From: Pseudomonas sp. GM80
Lineage (GTDB): Bacteria; Pseudomonadota; Gammaproteobacteria; Pseudomonadales; Pseudomonadaceae
Direction: 5' to 3'
Length of the DNA stretch: 64,000 nucleotides
Assembly: GCF_000282515.1 (NCBI RefSeq)
Contig: NZ_AKJD01000167.1
Span: 35,041-99,040, forward strand
Of the stretch, positions 16,510-24,261 are shown one piece after another. Made by a program: the position numbers and the translations under genes. Position 1 is the first letter of the stretch, and each line of letters starts with the position of its first letter. The notes under the pieces are model-generated. The model did no database searches. It was given only the letters and a program-made list of their open reading frames with translations, and was not told the origin of the DNA.

Positions 16510-17835
16510 ATGACAACAGCAAAAATGAGCCTGGGCGCGTTTCTCATGAGCAGCGGCCACCACCTTGCCGCTTGGCGCCATCCGCGTGCCTGGGCTGGCG
16601 GCGGACTGGATTTCCAGCACTTCAAAAAACTCGCCACCACCGCCGAACGCGGCAAGTTCGATGCGATATTTTTCGCCGACAACCTGGCCTTGATGGGCTC
16701 GCCGGAACTGGGCCAGTTCACCACCGCTGGCGATGTCTTCGATCCACTGGTGCTGCTCTCGGGGCTGGCAGCGGTGACCGAGCGCATCGGTCTGGTGTCG
16801 ACGGTTTCTACCAGCTACAACGAACCCTATTTACTGGCGCGCAAGTTCGCCTCCCTCGACCACCTGAGTGGCGGGCGCAGTGGCTGGAATCTGGTGACCT
16901 CGGCGACCGATCTGGAAGCGCTGAATTTTGGCCGCGAGAAGCATTTCGAGCATGGTGATCGTTATCAGCGCGCCGAAGAGTTCATCGATGTGGTGACCGG
17001 GCTGTGGGACAGTTTTGAAGACGATGCCTTCGTCCGCGACAAAACCAGTGGCGTGTTTTTCCAGCCGGACAAACTGCATGTGCTCAATCACCACGGCGAA
17101 ACCTACCGGGTGCGCGGGCCACTGAACATTCCGCGCACGCCGCAGGGTTACCCGGTGCTGATTCAGGCGGGCTCCTCGGAACCTGGCAAGGCACTCGCCG
17201 CGCGCACCGCCGAAGTGGTGTTCACCGCGCAACAAACACTCAGCAATGCCCAGGCCTTTTATGCCGACGTCAAAGGTCGCCTGGCCGGCTATGGGCGCCG
17301 CCCTGATCAGTTGAAAGTCATGCCGGGGATTTCACCGGTAATCGGCCGCACTCAAAGCGAGGCGGAAGATAAATACCAACAGCTACAGGATCTGGTCGAG
17401 CCGCGTGTCGGGCTGGCGATGCTCGCGGGCATGGCCGGTGGTTTCGACCTGTCCGAATATGATCTGGACGGCCCGTTGCCGGAGCTGCCGCCGAGCAATT
17501 CGATGCAGAGCCGTCAGGCGTTGTTCATCGATCTGGCGCGCCGGGAAAACCTGACGATTCGCCAGTTGTACCTGAAAGTTGCCGGTGCGCGCGGCCATCA
17601 CACTGTGATCGGCACGCCGAAAACCATCGCCGACACCCTTGAAGAATGGTTCGTCGGCCAGGCTGCCGACGGCTTCAACATCATGCCGCCGTTCCTGCCG
17701 GAAGGTCTGGATGACTTCGTCGACGGCGTGGTGCCTTTACTGCAGCAGCGCGGGCTGTTCCGCGAGGAATACAGCGGCAGCACCTTGCGCGATCATTTGG
17801 GCCTGGAACGGCCGGGTAATCGCTACCGGCGCTGA
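16510..17835 (+). CDS. LLM-class flavin-dependent monooxygenase (NtaA/SnaA/DszA/SoxA family)
   Basis: A 441-residue bacterial-luciferase-fold protein. Characteristic segments are HHLAAWRHPRAW, FDAIFFADNLAL, the STSYNEPYLLARKFASLDHLSGGRSGWNLVT run (here split: STSYNEPYLLARKF then SGGRSGWNLVTS) and VLIQAGSSEPGKALAAR. The family uses FMNH2 from a partner reductase to open nitrilotriacetate, dibenzothiophene sulfone or alkyl sulfones. No reductase gene lies beside it. ATG at 16510 follows GAGGA from the receptor stop region. The gene ends 17 bases from the convergent Lrp gene. Confidence 0.88.
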   Translation: MTTAKMSLGAFLMSSGHHLAAWRHPRAWAGGGLDFQHFKKLATTAERGKFDAIFFADNLALMGSPELGQFTTAGDVFDPLVLLSGLAAVTERIGLVSTVSTSYNEPYLLARKFASLDHLSGGRSGWNLVTSATDLEALNFGREKHFEHGDRYQRAEEFIDVVTGLWDSFEDDAFVRDKTSGVFFQPDKLHVLNHHGETYRVRGPLNIPRTPQGYPVLIQAGSSEPGKALAARTAEVVFTAQQTLSNAQAFYADVKGRLAGYGRRPDQLKVMPGISPVIGRTQSEAEDKYQQLQDLVEPRVGLAMLAGMAGGFDLSEYDLDGPLPELPPSNSMQSRQALFIDLARRENLTIRQLYLKVAGARGHHTVIGTPKTIADTLEEWFVGQAADGFNIMPPFLPEGLDDFVDGVVPLLQQRGLFREEYSGSTLRDHLGLERPGNRYRR

Positions 17836-17852
17836 CCCGAAACGCGGCGCCA

Positions 17853-18305
17853 TCACAACGGCAACGGACGATCCTGCACCACCCGTTTCATCACCAGCGT
17901 TGAGGTCAGGCGCTGGACATTCGGCAGCGTCGAGAGACTGTCGTCGTACAGGCGCTGGAACGCCGGCAAATCCTCAGTGATGACGTGCAGCAAGTAATCC
18001 GGCTCACCGAACAATCGTTGCGCATCGACCACTTGGGGGATGTCGACCAGCGCCGTCTCAAACGCCTCGACCGCTTGCCGGTCGCCTTCGCGCAGGGTGA
18101 CAAAAACCATGGCGGAGAAGTTGAGGCCGAGCGCTGCCGGGTCCAGTTGCGCACGATAACCCAGCAACACCCCCGACTCTTCCAGCGCCCGCACACGGCG
18201 ATGGCACGGCGAGAGACTCAAGCCCACTCGGTCAGCCAGTTCGGTGACCGACAGGCGTCCATCCTTTTGCAGCTCAGCAAGAATCTTCCGATCAATTCTA
18301 TCCAC
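17853..18305 (-). CDS. Lrp/AsnC-family transcriptional regulator
   Basis: A 150-residue regulator. A GTG at 18305 gives the standard start VDRIDRKILAELQKDGRL and is preceded by GGAAGG; the longer frame to 18344 has no comparable signal. The N-terminal winged helix (SVTELADRVGLSLSPCHRRV) is followed by the ligand-binding RAM domain, with the usual GEPDYLLHV segment. It is divergent from a LysE-type exporter, a common arrangement in which an amino acid effector controls its own efflux. Confidence 0.9.
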   Translation of the reverse strand: MDRIDRKILAELQKDGRLSVTELADRVGLSLSPCHRRVRALEESGVLLGYRAQLDPAALGLNFSAMVFVTLREGDRQAVEAFETALVDIPQVVDAQRLFGEPDYLLHVITEDLPAFQRLYDDSLSTLPNVQRLTSTLVMKRVVQDRPLPL

Positions 18306-18455
18306 GCAGTAAAACCTTCCAATCAGCAGCGTCTTTACGACCATCTTCGAGAGAAGATTCTAGCGGACTTTCATTATTCTTCCTGTATCCAAAAATCTGT
18401 TTCAGGACGCAATGATGAAAAAAACAACCTGCTATCCACCGTCTAGGGTGACGTC

Positions 18456-19073
18456 ATGAGCCTCAGTGTGTTCGCCGCGTTCTGGGCGGTGTCGATCCTG
18501 TTCGTCATCACGCCGGGCGCCGATTGGGCTTACGCGATCTCCGCCGGCCTGAAGCATCGCGTGGTCTTGCCCGCCGTCGCCGGGCTGTTATCCGGCCACT
18601 TGCTCGCAACCCTGATCGTCACCGCTGGCGTCGGCACCTTGGTCGCCAGGCATCCGCTGGCCTTGTCCGCGCTCACCGTGGCCGGCGCCGGCTACCTGCT
18701 CTGGCTGGGCGCCAACCTGCTTGCCCGCCCTGCCGCGCCACACGCCGACGAGGGTCAGGCAAGCGATTCGTGGGCCCGTTGGGCCTTCAAGGGCTTGTGC
18801 GTCAGCGGACTCAATCCGAAAGTCTTTCTGCTGTTTCTCGCGCTGTTGCCACTGTTCACCGATACCGCTGCGCCGTGGCCCGTGCCGCTGCAAATGATTG
18901 CCCTCGGCCTGGTGCACACCATCAGTTGTGGCGTGGTGTATTTGCTGGTCGGTTTCGGTTCGCAAGTCGTTCTTCGGGCACGTCCTGCCGCTGCGCGTTG
19001 GGTCTGTCGGTTGTCTGGCTTGATCATGATTGTCATTGCGCTGGTGTTGCTGATCGGACAGTGGCGTGTCTGA
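18456..19073 (+). CDS. LysE/RhtB-family amino acid exporter
   Basis: A 205-residue membrane protein with about six helices. The family start FVITPGADWAYAISAGLKH carries the PGAD variant of the LysE PGP motif, and GLCVSGLNPKVFLLFLALLP is the conserved loop before helix 4. It likely exports an amino acid or analogue. It is transcribed away from the Lrp-type regulator, whose operator should lie in the 150-base gap between them. Confidence 0.9.
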   Translation: MSLSVFAAFWAVSILFVITPGADWAYAISAGLKHRVVLPAVAGLLSGHLLATLIVTAGVGTLVARHPLALSALTVAGAGYLLWLGANLLARPAAPHADEGQASDSWARWAFKGLCVSGLNPKVFLLFLALLPLFTDTAAPWPVPLQMIALGLVHTISCGVVYLLVGFGSQVVLRARPAAARWVCRLSGLIMIVIALVLLIGQWRV

Positions 19074-19107
19074 TCTATTCTCTGTCCACTGCCCACTGGA
19101 ATCTTCC

Positions 19108-19581
19108 ATGAAAAGCCCAAGAGAACGCGCTGCCGAAGGCCTCAACGTCGGGGACCGCTTCACCGTGGTTCGCTGCTTTTGCGCAGACGATATCCTGCAA
19201 TTTTCGCAGATCTCCCGGGACTACAACCCGGTTCACTGCGACGCGGATTACGCACAACTGCGCGGATTCAAATCGCCCATCGCCCACGGGCTTTTGACGG
19301 CCAGTCTGATCACGCAAATCGGTGGGCAGATCGGCTGGCTGGCAACCGGCATGAGTTTCGAATTCAAACGCCCGGTGTACCCCGGCGAGCAGATAACCTG
19401 CGATTGGCTCATTACTCACATTGATGAACGCGGTCATGCGAAAGCCGAAGTCAGCGTTATCAACGCAGACGGCATCCTCGTGCTGAAAGCAACGACAACC
19501 GGCGTGCTACCCGGTGAACGGGAGCGTGAACGTTTGAAGCGCATGATCGCTGAGGGAGATCTTTCCAACGGGGCGCGGTGA
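19108..19581 (+). CDS. MaoC-family (R)-enoyl-CoA hydratase-like protein
   Basis: A 157-residue hot-dog-fold protein. The hydratase catalytic motif is seen as SRDYNPVHCDADYA (Asp and His separated by four residues), followed by the conserved HGLLTASLI helix. Such enzymes hydrate trans-2-enoyl-CoA, feeding fatty acid breakdown or PHA precursors. The ATG at 19108 is preferred; a GTG at 19066 would overlap the exporter gene. No partner genes of lipid metabolism are adjacent. Confidence 0.83.
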   Translation: MKSPRERAAEGLNVGDRFTVVRCFCADDILQFSQISRDYNPVHCDADYAQLRGFKSPIAHGLLTASLITQIGGQIGWLATGMSFEFKRPVYPGEQITCDWLITHIDERGHAKAEVSVINADGILVLKATTTGVLPGERERERLKRMIAEGDLSNGAR

Positions 19582-19644
19582 TGACTCGCTGTGTTTAGGG
19601 AAGGTCGCTACGCTCATAACGCTTCGCGACTGCCCGACTTTAAT

Positions 19645-20742
19645 TCAACGCGGCTCATGAATCGGACAGCCATTGTGTTCCCCGCGAAATCCGGCAGACA
19701 TTTCATAGGCGGGTTTGCGCACGCGCATGACTCCACCTAACGGCCGATGAGCCGCGAGACCCTGCCATGGACTGAACGCCATGCCATCGTCAATCTCCTG
19801 AATGTTTTCGCGACTCCACGCGGTTTGTGGCTCGACCTCGATTCGCGCCACGGTGATATAAGGACTGAGCGCCTCCGGCCACTCGACCGAGGCATCCTCG
19901 ATGGGCATTTTTTCGAGGTCGGTGGCGAGTTGCACTTGCATCTCCCAGATTCCGGAGTGCTGATCAAAATAGGCCTTTACAGCTTCTCGCAGACCATCGG
20001 GATTGTCGCCAAAATCCACGTGCTGATGAGTCAATTCTGTCAGCGAGGGTGCCACCGGCAAAACGGCCACTTTTGCGTAGTAAGGGCCATAAAGCACCGG
20101 TACGACGGTGCTGAAACTCTCGCCAAGGATATGCGTTTGCGGGTGGCCGCCCAGACTCTTCAACGTACCACTTTCGCCGCCGACGGCTTCAATTGTTGCC
20201 TCCACACCACGAAGCAATGCAGAAAAAGCCTTCTTTAAACCCGGCGCCTTGTCCGTGGTTTTCGCCAACAGCTTGAGTGACTTGAGAAATGCCTTGGGGG
20301 TGGCGGACGTGAAGGCTTTGGCGTTGATCATCACAAAATCCTGAGTCACCGCTCCTTCGCTGCCCGGCAAACGAGGGCCTTCGACTCCAATGATCTTTAG
20401 CGCCAACCCTCTTGGGGTCGACACCTTGTCATCGAGGATGTCACCGGGATTGGTCGAGAAACGCAGAACCACCGGTAATGTCCCTGGCGTGGCGAATGCC
20501 CCTTGGGCCAGTGCGGCGGGCAAGTTGTCGAGCACGGTAATGCGCCCTCGCAGCAGGCCATGAGCCTTGGCATGGACGCTGCGAGTGGCGTGTGCATTGT
20601 CCTTGAACGTGGTCTCTGAAATGGCGTGCAGCGCTTTGACCAGCTCTTCGCTGGTCTGGGCTTCGTCGTCGGCAATCTGCTCGAAGGACGGCTCGAACGG
20701 CAACGGCCTGGAAGTAGCGCTGATTACTGGAAGGTCATTCAT
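19645..20742 (-). CDS. Catalase-like heme protein
   Basis: A 365-residue protein of the catalase superfamily. The distal His region is RSVHAKAHGLLRGR, followed by PVVLRFSTNPGDILDDKV. A possible proximal Tyr lies in RKPAYEMSAGFRGEHNG close to the C-terminus, as in the short catalase-related proteins. It lacks the long C-terminal parts of true catalases. Activity may be peroxidase- or allene-oxide-synthase-like rather than H2O2 dismutation. GGAG precedes the ATG at 20742. A 21-codon frame with its own ribosome site lies just upstream. Confidence 0.8.
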   Translation of the reverse strand: MNDLPVISATSRPLPFEPSFEQIADDEAQTSEELVKALHAISETTFKDNAHATRSVHAKAHGLLRGRITVLDNLPAALAQGAFATPGTLPVVLRFSTNPGDILDDKVSTPRGLALKIIGVEGPRLPGSEGAVTQDFVMINAKAFTSATPKAFLKSLKLLAKTTDKAPGLKKAFSALLRGVEATIEAVGGESGTLKSLGGHPQTHILGESFSTVVPVLYGPYYAKVAVLPVAPSLTELTHQHVDFGDNPDGLREAVKAYFDQHSGIWEMQVQLATDLEKMPIEDASVEWPEALSPYITVARIEVEPQTAWSRENIQEIDDGMAFSPWQGLAAHRPLGGVMRVRKPAYEMSAGFRGEHNGCPIHEPR

Positions 20743-20825
20743 TTGGGTAACTCCGCTCGGTGAGCCAGCGTCCACGGTGAAAGAAACTTGCCGGCTGTTA
20801 GGCTGCCGGCAAAGGCATGAATGAC

Positions 20826-20891
20826 TCAGGCTATGGGCACGACATGGTTCAGGGTGCCACCGTGCGGGCCGTCGTAGACGATCGCTTTCAT
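20826..20891 (-). pseudogene. 21-codon frame resembling an alcohol dehydrogenase N-terminus
   Basis: Minus-strand frame MKAIVYDGPHGGTLNHVVPI... then stop, preceded by CGGGAGAACACC. The opening MKAIVYDGP is typical of zinc-type alcohol/quinone dehydrogenases, but the frame ends after 21 codons. It is either the stub of a deleted dehydrogenase or a short leader peptide for the catalase-like gene 83 bases downstream. Confidence 0.4.
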
Positions 20892-21069
20892 GGTGTTCTC
20901 CCGTTAGCGAAACGAAGAAAAATCTCGTCTGCTCAGACTTATCTGTCAGGAAGCCAGGAACCAATGTTCAATTGATTGCAGCGCATGCCTGACGAACGGT
21001 CAGCCGCAGCGCCAGCCATCAAAAACAATGAATTTTGTGAGCACGCCGCTATCTATTTGCGCGCGTTGC

Positions 21070-21531
21070 TCACTGGGAGGGAGTTGACCGGTTGGCGTGT
21101 TCAAACAGCACACCTGCGGCCTCTCTCATGAAAATCTCGACAGTCTTGGGGCCAATCCCGTCGAACTCGGACAAGCGTTTTTCGAACGCCTGACGATCGG
21201 CGCTGGCCGCCACGATATTCGTTACCTTGGCGGCGTATTCATCGTTCAGTTTGTTGGCCAGCGCCACTAAGCGCGATGCCGTTGACTCGTCGTAACGCAC
21301 GTAGTGAGCCTGACCGAGCATGGCGACCAGTTGTCGATGCGTGCAACGCGCGAGTTTTTGCGGGGTGTCTCGCTGATGGTCTTCGACGATCACCTGATAC
21401 GCCCTCGCAGCAATCTCACCCTGGATTCTTTTGCCCATCAGAAAACTGGCGACCAGCCATTTGAACAGGCCTGCTTCGTTCGCACCGTCGAGGTCGATCT
21501 GCAAGTCCTGGGCGCTGATGATTTTGGCCAT
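21070..21531 (-). CDS. Helix-hairpin-helix DNA repair-like protein (endonuclease III-like)
   Basis: A 153-residue protein (MAKIISAQDLQIDLDGANE start, ribosome site GGACGG). The C-terminal part contains an HhH motif, LSEFDGIGPKTVEIFMRE, as in endonuclease III/AlkA glycosylases, but the protein is shorter and shows no Fe-S cysteine cluster. It probably binds DNA non-specifically; catalytic activity is uncertain because the Lys/Asp pair of EndoIII is not evident in the expected context. Confidence 0.7.
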   Translation of the reverse strand: MAKIISAQDLQIDLDGANEAGLFKWLVASFLMGKRIQGEIAARAYQVIVEDHQRDTPQKLARCTHRQLVAMLGQAHYVRYDESTASRLVALANKLNDEYAAKVTNIVAASADRQAFEKRLSEFDGIGPKTVEIFMREAAGVLFEHANRSTPSQ

Positions 21532-21613
21532 TGAACCGTCCACGAGAAATGTAAAAAAGAATTTCAAAGACTCAGTGTGGTCTATCCAATCCCCACATCA
21601 AGAGTCAGCCACC

Positions 21614-22003
21614 ATGAATTTTGCACGTTTCTGCCAGGCGCTTTCCAACTGGGCCGGCAGCTCGAAAACTTTTCTCCTGGCAATTGCCTTGATTGCAGTC
21701 TGGGGTTTTACCGGTCCCTACTTTCATTACAACGATACCTGGCAACTCATCATCAACACCTCGACGACCATCATTACCTTCCTGATGGTGTTCCTGATCC
21801 AGAACACGCAAAACCGGGACAATGACATCCTGCACCTGAAAATCGACGAGCTGATACGCGCCACCACCGATGCGCAAAATGCGACGTTGTGCCTGGACAA
21901 AATGGGCTCCCGAGACCTTCGCAAGCTTCGCGACCGATACAGCTCGTTGGGTGAGAATGATCAGGTCAATCTGCAACCGGAAACGGCCCCGACTGGCGAA
22001 TGA
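21614..22003 (+). CDS. Low-affinity iron permease-like membrane protein
   Basis: A 129-residue protein with two hydrophobic helices (FLLAIALIAVWGFTGPYF and LIINTSTTIITFLMVFLIQ) followed by the conserved IQNTQNRDNDILHLKIDELI segment. I recognise this as the Iron_permease (PF04120-type) family. Despite the name, transport has rarely been shown for the short bacterial forms. It is divergent from the HhH gene and stands alone. Confidence 0.82.
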   Translation: MNFARFCQALSNWAGSSKTFLLAIALIAVWGFTGPYFHYNDTWQLIINTSTTIITFLMVFLIQNTQNRDNDILHLKIDELIRATTDAQNATLCLDKMGSRDLRKLRDRYSSLGENDQVNLQPETAPTGE

Positions 22004-22129
22004 CAGCGGAGCCCGACACTTCTGCGGTTTGGCTCTGTCGATTACATACGCATTGGATCTTTCCATAAGCCTCTGCGGCCCTAGACTGGGTTCAGTCTCT
22101 CGGCTCATTTGCAAAGGAAGCTCCAGATC

Positions 22130-22687
22130 GTGCGCGACTTTGATTGCCAACCCGTTTTGTGCGGCCCCACGTTAAGACTCAGGCCACTGACCGCGAGTGA
22201 TAGTGAGGGCATGTTTTCGGCGGCCAGCGATCCAGAGATATGGATCGGCCATCCTGCCCGGGATCGCTATCAACGACCGGTGTTCGAAAGCTATTTCGCC
22301 GCTCGATTGGCCACGCGTCAGGCACTCACAATCTTCGATATCGACACTGGGCAGATTGTGGGGATGTCGAGCTACTACACGCCGCCGGATCTGCCCGCCA
22401 GCATCGCCATCGGCTACACCTTTCTGGTGCGGGAAAAATGGGGTGGTGAAGCCAATCGCGAACTGAAGCAGCTGATGCTGGAACATGCCTTCAGCGCCTA
22501 CGACACCGTTTACCTGCACATCGCGCCCACGAACATTCGCTCGCAAAAAGCGGCGTTGAAGATAGGCGCGGTGCATGTGTATGACGCTGAGTTGAACCTG
22601 TCCGGGGCGGCTGCTTTGTGCAGGTGTTATGGCGTTACGCAGGCGCAGTGGGCGGCGGCAGAACATGGGAATTGGTCGTCTGAGTGA
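22130..22687 (+). CDS. GNAT-family acetyltransferase (RimJ/RimL-like)
   Basis: A 185-residue protein. GTG at 22130 is preceded by AAAGGAAG. The fold is shown by LCGPTLRLRPLTASDSEGMF at the start, SIAIGYTFLVREKWGGEANR (motif A with a modified loop) and APTNIRSQKAALKIGAVHV (motif B). The Q/RxxGxG/A loop is replaced by WGGEANR, as in several RimL-type members. Acceptor unknown. Confidence 0.82.
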   Translation: MRDFDCQPVLCGPTLRLRPLTASDSEGMFSAASDPEIWIGHPARDRYQRPVFESYFAARLATRQALTIFDIDTGQIVGMSSYYTPPDLPASIAIGYTFLVREKWGGEANRELKQLMLEHAFSAYDTVYLHIAPTNIRSQKAALKIGAVHVYDAELNLSGAAALCRCYGVTQAQWAAAEHGNWSSE

Positions 22688-22748
22688 ATATCTACCCGAT
22701 CTGAGTAGCGGAAAAAGAGCAAAGCAGCCCCTCACCGAGGCCGTGCTT

Positions 22749-23060
22749 TCAGTTTCTGATTTCGCTCAAAAACGCTTTGATTTTTTCATGCTCTTCAAAG
22801 GTCAAATCATAAGTAAGCTTTATTTTCTGAGCGGGCAACGGTTTAACCGCAAGAAGTTTATGTAAAAACTGCCACGCTGCCACCATCAGAATCAAAGCCG
22901 CCAGATAGGCAAGGAGATAGAAACTGAAGACAAATATAAGTTGCGGGGCATCCTTAAAATCCAGCAACGTCGAAAGGTATATCAAGGTGTCGGTGACAAC
23001 GATAAACAGAAGGATAAAAATCCATAACAAAAGACTCCGCACTCCAGTTGCAACCTTCAT
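22749..23060 (-). CDS. Hypothetical small membrane protein, 103 aa
   Basis: Two long hydrophobic helices (about residues 8-33 and 42-65) and a charged cytoplasmic-type tail (KIKLTYDLTFEEHEKIKAFLSEIRN region). AGAGAG precedes the ATG. Family not recognised. The local base composition is more AT-rich than the surroundings. It is followed 83 bases further upstream by another unknown membrane protein on the same strand. Confidence 0.6.
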   Translation of the reverse strand: MKVATGVRSLLLWIFILLFIVVTDTLIYLSTLLDFKDAPQLIFVFSFYLLAYLAALILMVAAWQFLHKLLAVKPLPAQKIKLTYDLTFEEHEKIKAFLSEIRN

Positions 23061-23143
23061 ACTTTTTACTCTCTTTTTCCCGAATAACTAACGCGGCGAC
23101 TCAACAGCCTTTATAGCTCATCACCCTCTTTGCCGTGGAACGA

Positions 23144-23809
23144 TCAGATACCTGTATCTACATAGTACCAACCCCCACTCATATCCGTGACACTGGCTTT
23201 TTCCGCCTTATCGGGCTGGTATGCAGCCTGCGGCGAATAGATATACGAGGCATAACAGTAGAAGCACGAAAGATCGATTTGCGCGAACGAAACAGTGCCT
23301 TTCTCAGACAGGACACTTATTCTGATTGGGGTTATTCCAGCCTTTTTTGCAGCCGCTCTGACCTTGGCAAAGATCTCGTTCCCGTGACCATCGAAGGGTT
23401 TGGCATTGTCGCCATCACCGCAGGTAGAGGCAGGCGAGCTGGCATAGTTACCCGTATCGACAAGTAACGCTTCACACCAGTCCTGATCCTGAAAATAACC
23501 AACCTTATGGTCGTTGGCGGTGGCGACCAGCGCATTTAGCCGAGGCACCATATCGGAGCTTGTCGAATCAGCCGTTGCGTAGAGAACAACCAAGAGAACG
23601 ATCACAAGCGCAGCGACACCCAGCAGGAGGTTAATCAAAACTCCAACCAGGTAGGTAAAAGTTCCCCACAGCGCACGACCCAACGATCTCATGGAGCGCG
23701 TCATGACGACTTTGATGCGCCTGCCGGCAGAGTCGTCGCGGTCGCAATTATCCGGGGTGCGTTTGGGTATCTCAGGGTGGGGGCGCTTGCCTTTTCGCTC
23801 ATGAATCAT
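23144..23809 (-). CDS. Hypothetical membrane-anchored protein, 221 aa
   Basis: The ATG at 23809 is preceded by AGCAAGG; one hydrophobic helix (TYLVGVLINLLLGVAALVIV...) lies near residues 50-80 and the remainder is a ~140-residue soluble domain with a C-x-x-C (CFYC) and further cysteines. A later ATG at 23704 is possible. A globular periplasmic domain anchored by one helix is the simplest reading. Family not recognised. Confidence 0.55.
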   Translation of the reverse strand: MIHERKGKRPHPEIPKRTPDNCDRDDSAGRRIKVVMTRSMRSLGRALWGTFTYLVGVLINLLLGVAALVIVLLVVLYATADSTSSDMVPRLNALVATANDHKVGYFQDQDWCEALLVDTGNYASSPASTCGDGDNAKPFDGHGNEIFAKVRAAAKKAGITPIRISVLSEKGTVSFAQIDLSCFYCYASYIYSPQAAYQPDKAEKASVTDMSGGWYYVDTGI

Positions 23810-24028
23810 CCTTGCTCTTCCTTGAAAATCCCGTCCTGAAACTTTGCCGAACTGCAGGACAAAAAACTCCGCGCCGACGAGTCGGATCCTTGTCACGCGC
23901 AGTGGCGGAAGGATAACACCAACAGCTTCCGTTCAAACCGTTCTACAGGTTAGCCACGGCCTGCAAATGTTGCGGCAAGGCTTCCAGTATTGGCTCTCGA
24001 TGAGCAACTTCGCTGAAGCACTCACCCG

Positions 24029-24150
24029 GTGTTTAACCGTTTCTGGACTGGTGTTTAAACATCACGTCGTCTCATGCCATATAAGCCACAACACCTTGCG
24101 ACTTTGCCTACAACTCCGCCAGAATCCGCCGGCTTGTGCACTTGGTGGTC
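24029..24150 (+). repeat. Degenerate copy of the DUF6124-type leader element
   Basis: Within the 452-base gap upstream of 24262, this stretch matches the start of the long leader at 36791-37156. Both have two GTTTAA blocks ~22 bases apart, then an ACAAC-x-CCTTGCG block, and then the shared CGCCAGAATCCGCCGGCTTG. After about 24150 the similarity ends and no DUF6124 gene follows. The rest of the gap (23810-24028 and 24151-24261) shows nothing I can name. Confidence 0.7.
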
Positions 24151-24261
24151 CGTCGATAACGTGGCGGGTGTCGCTGATCGACACATTTCAGCAGGATCGG
24201 TGTTTCACATTCAGTGCGTTTTTAACCAAGGAATGACCCAGGAAATCAAGGATTCAGATTA

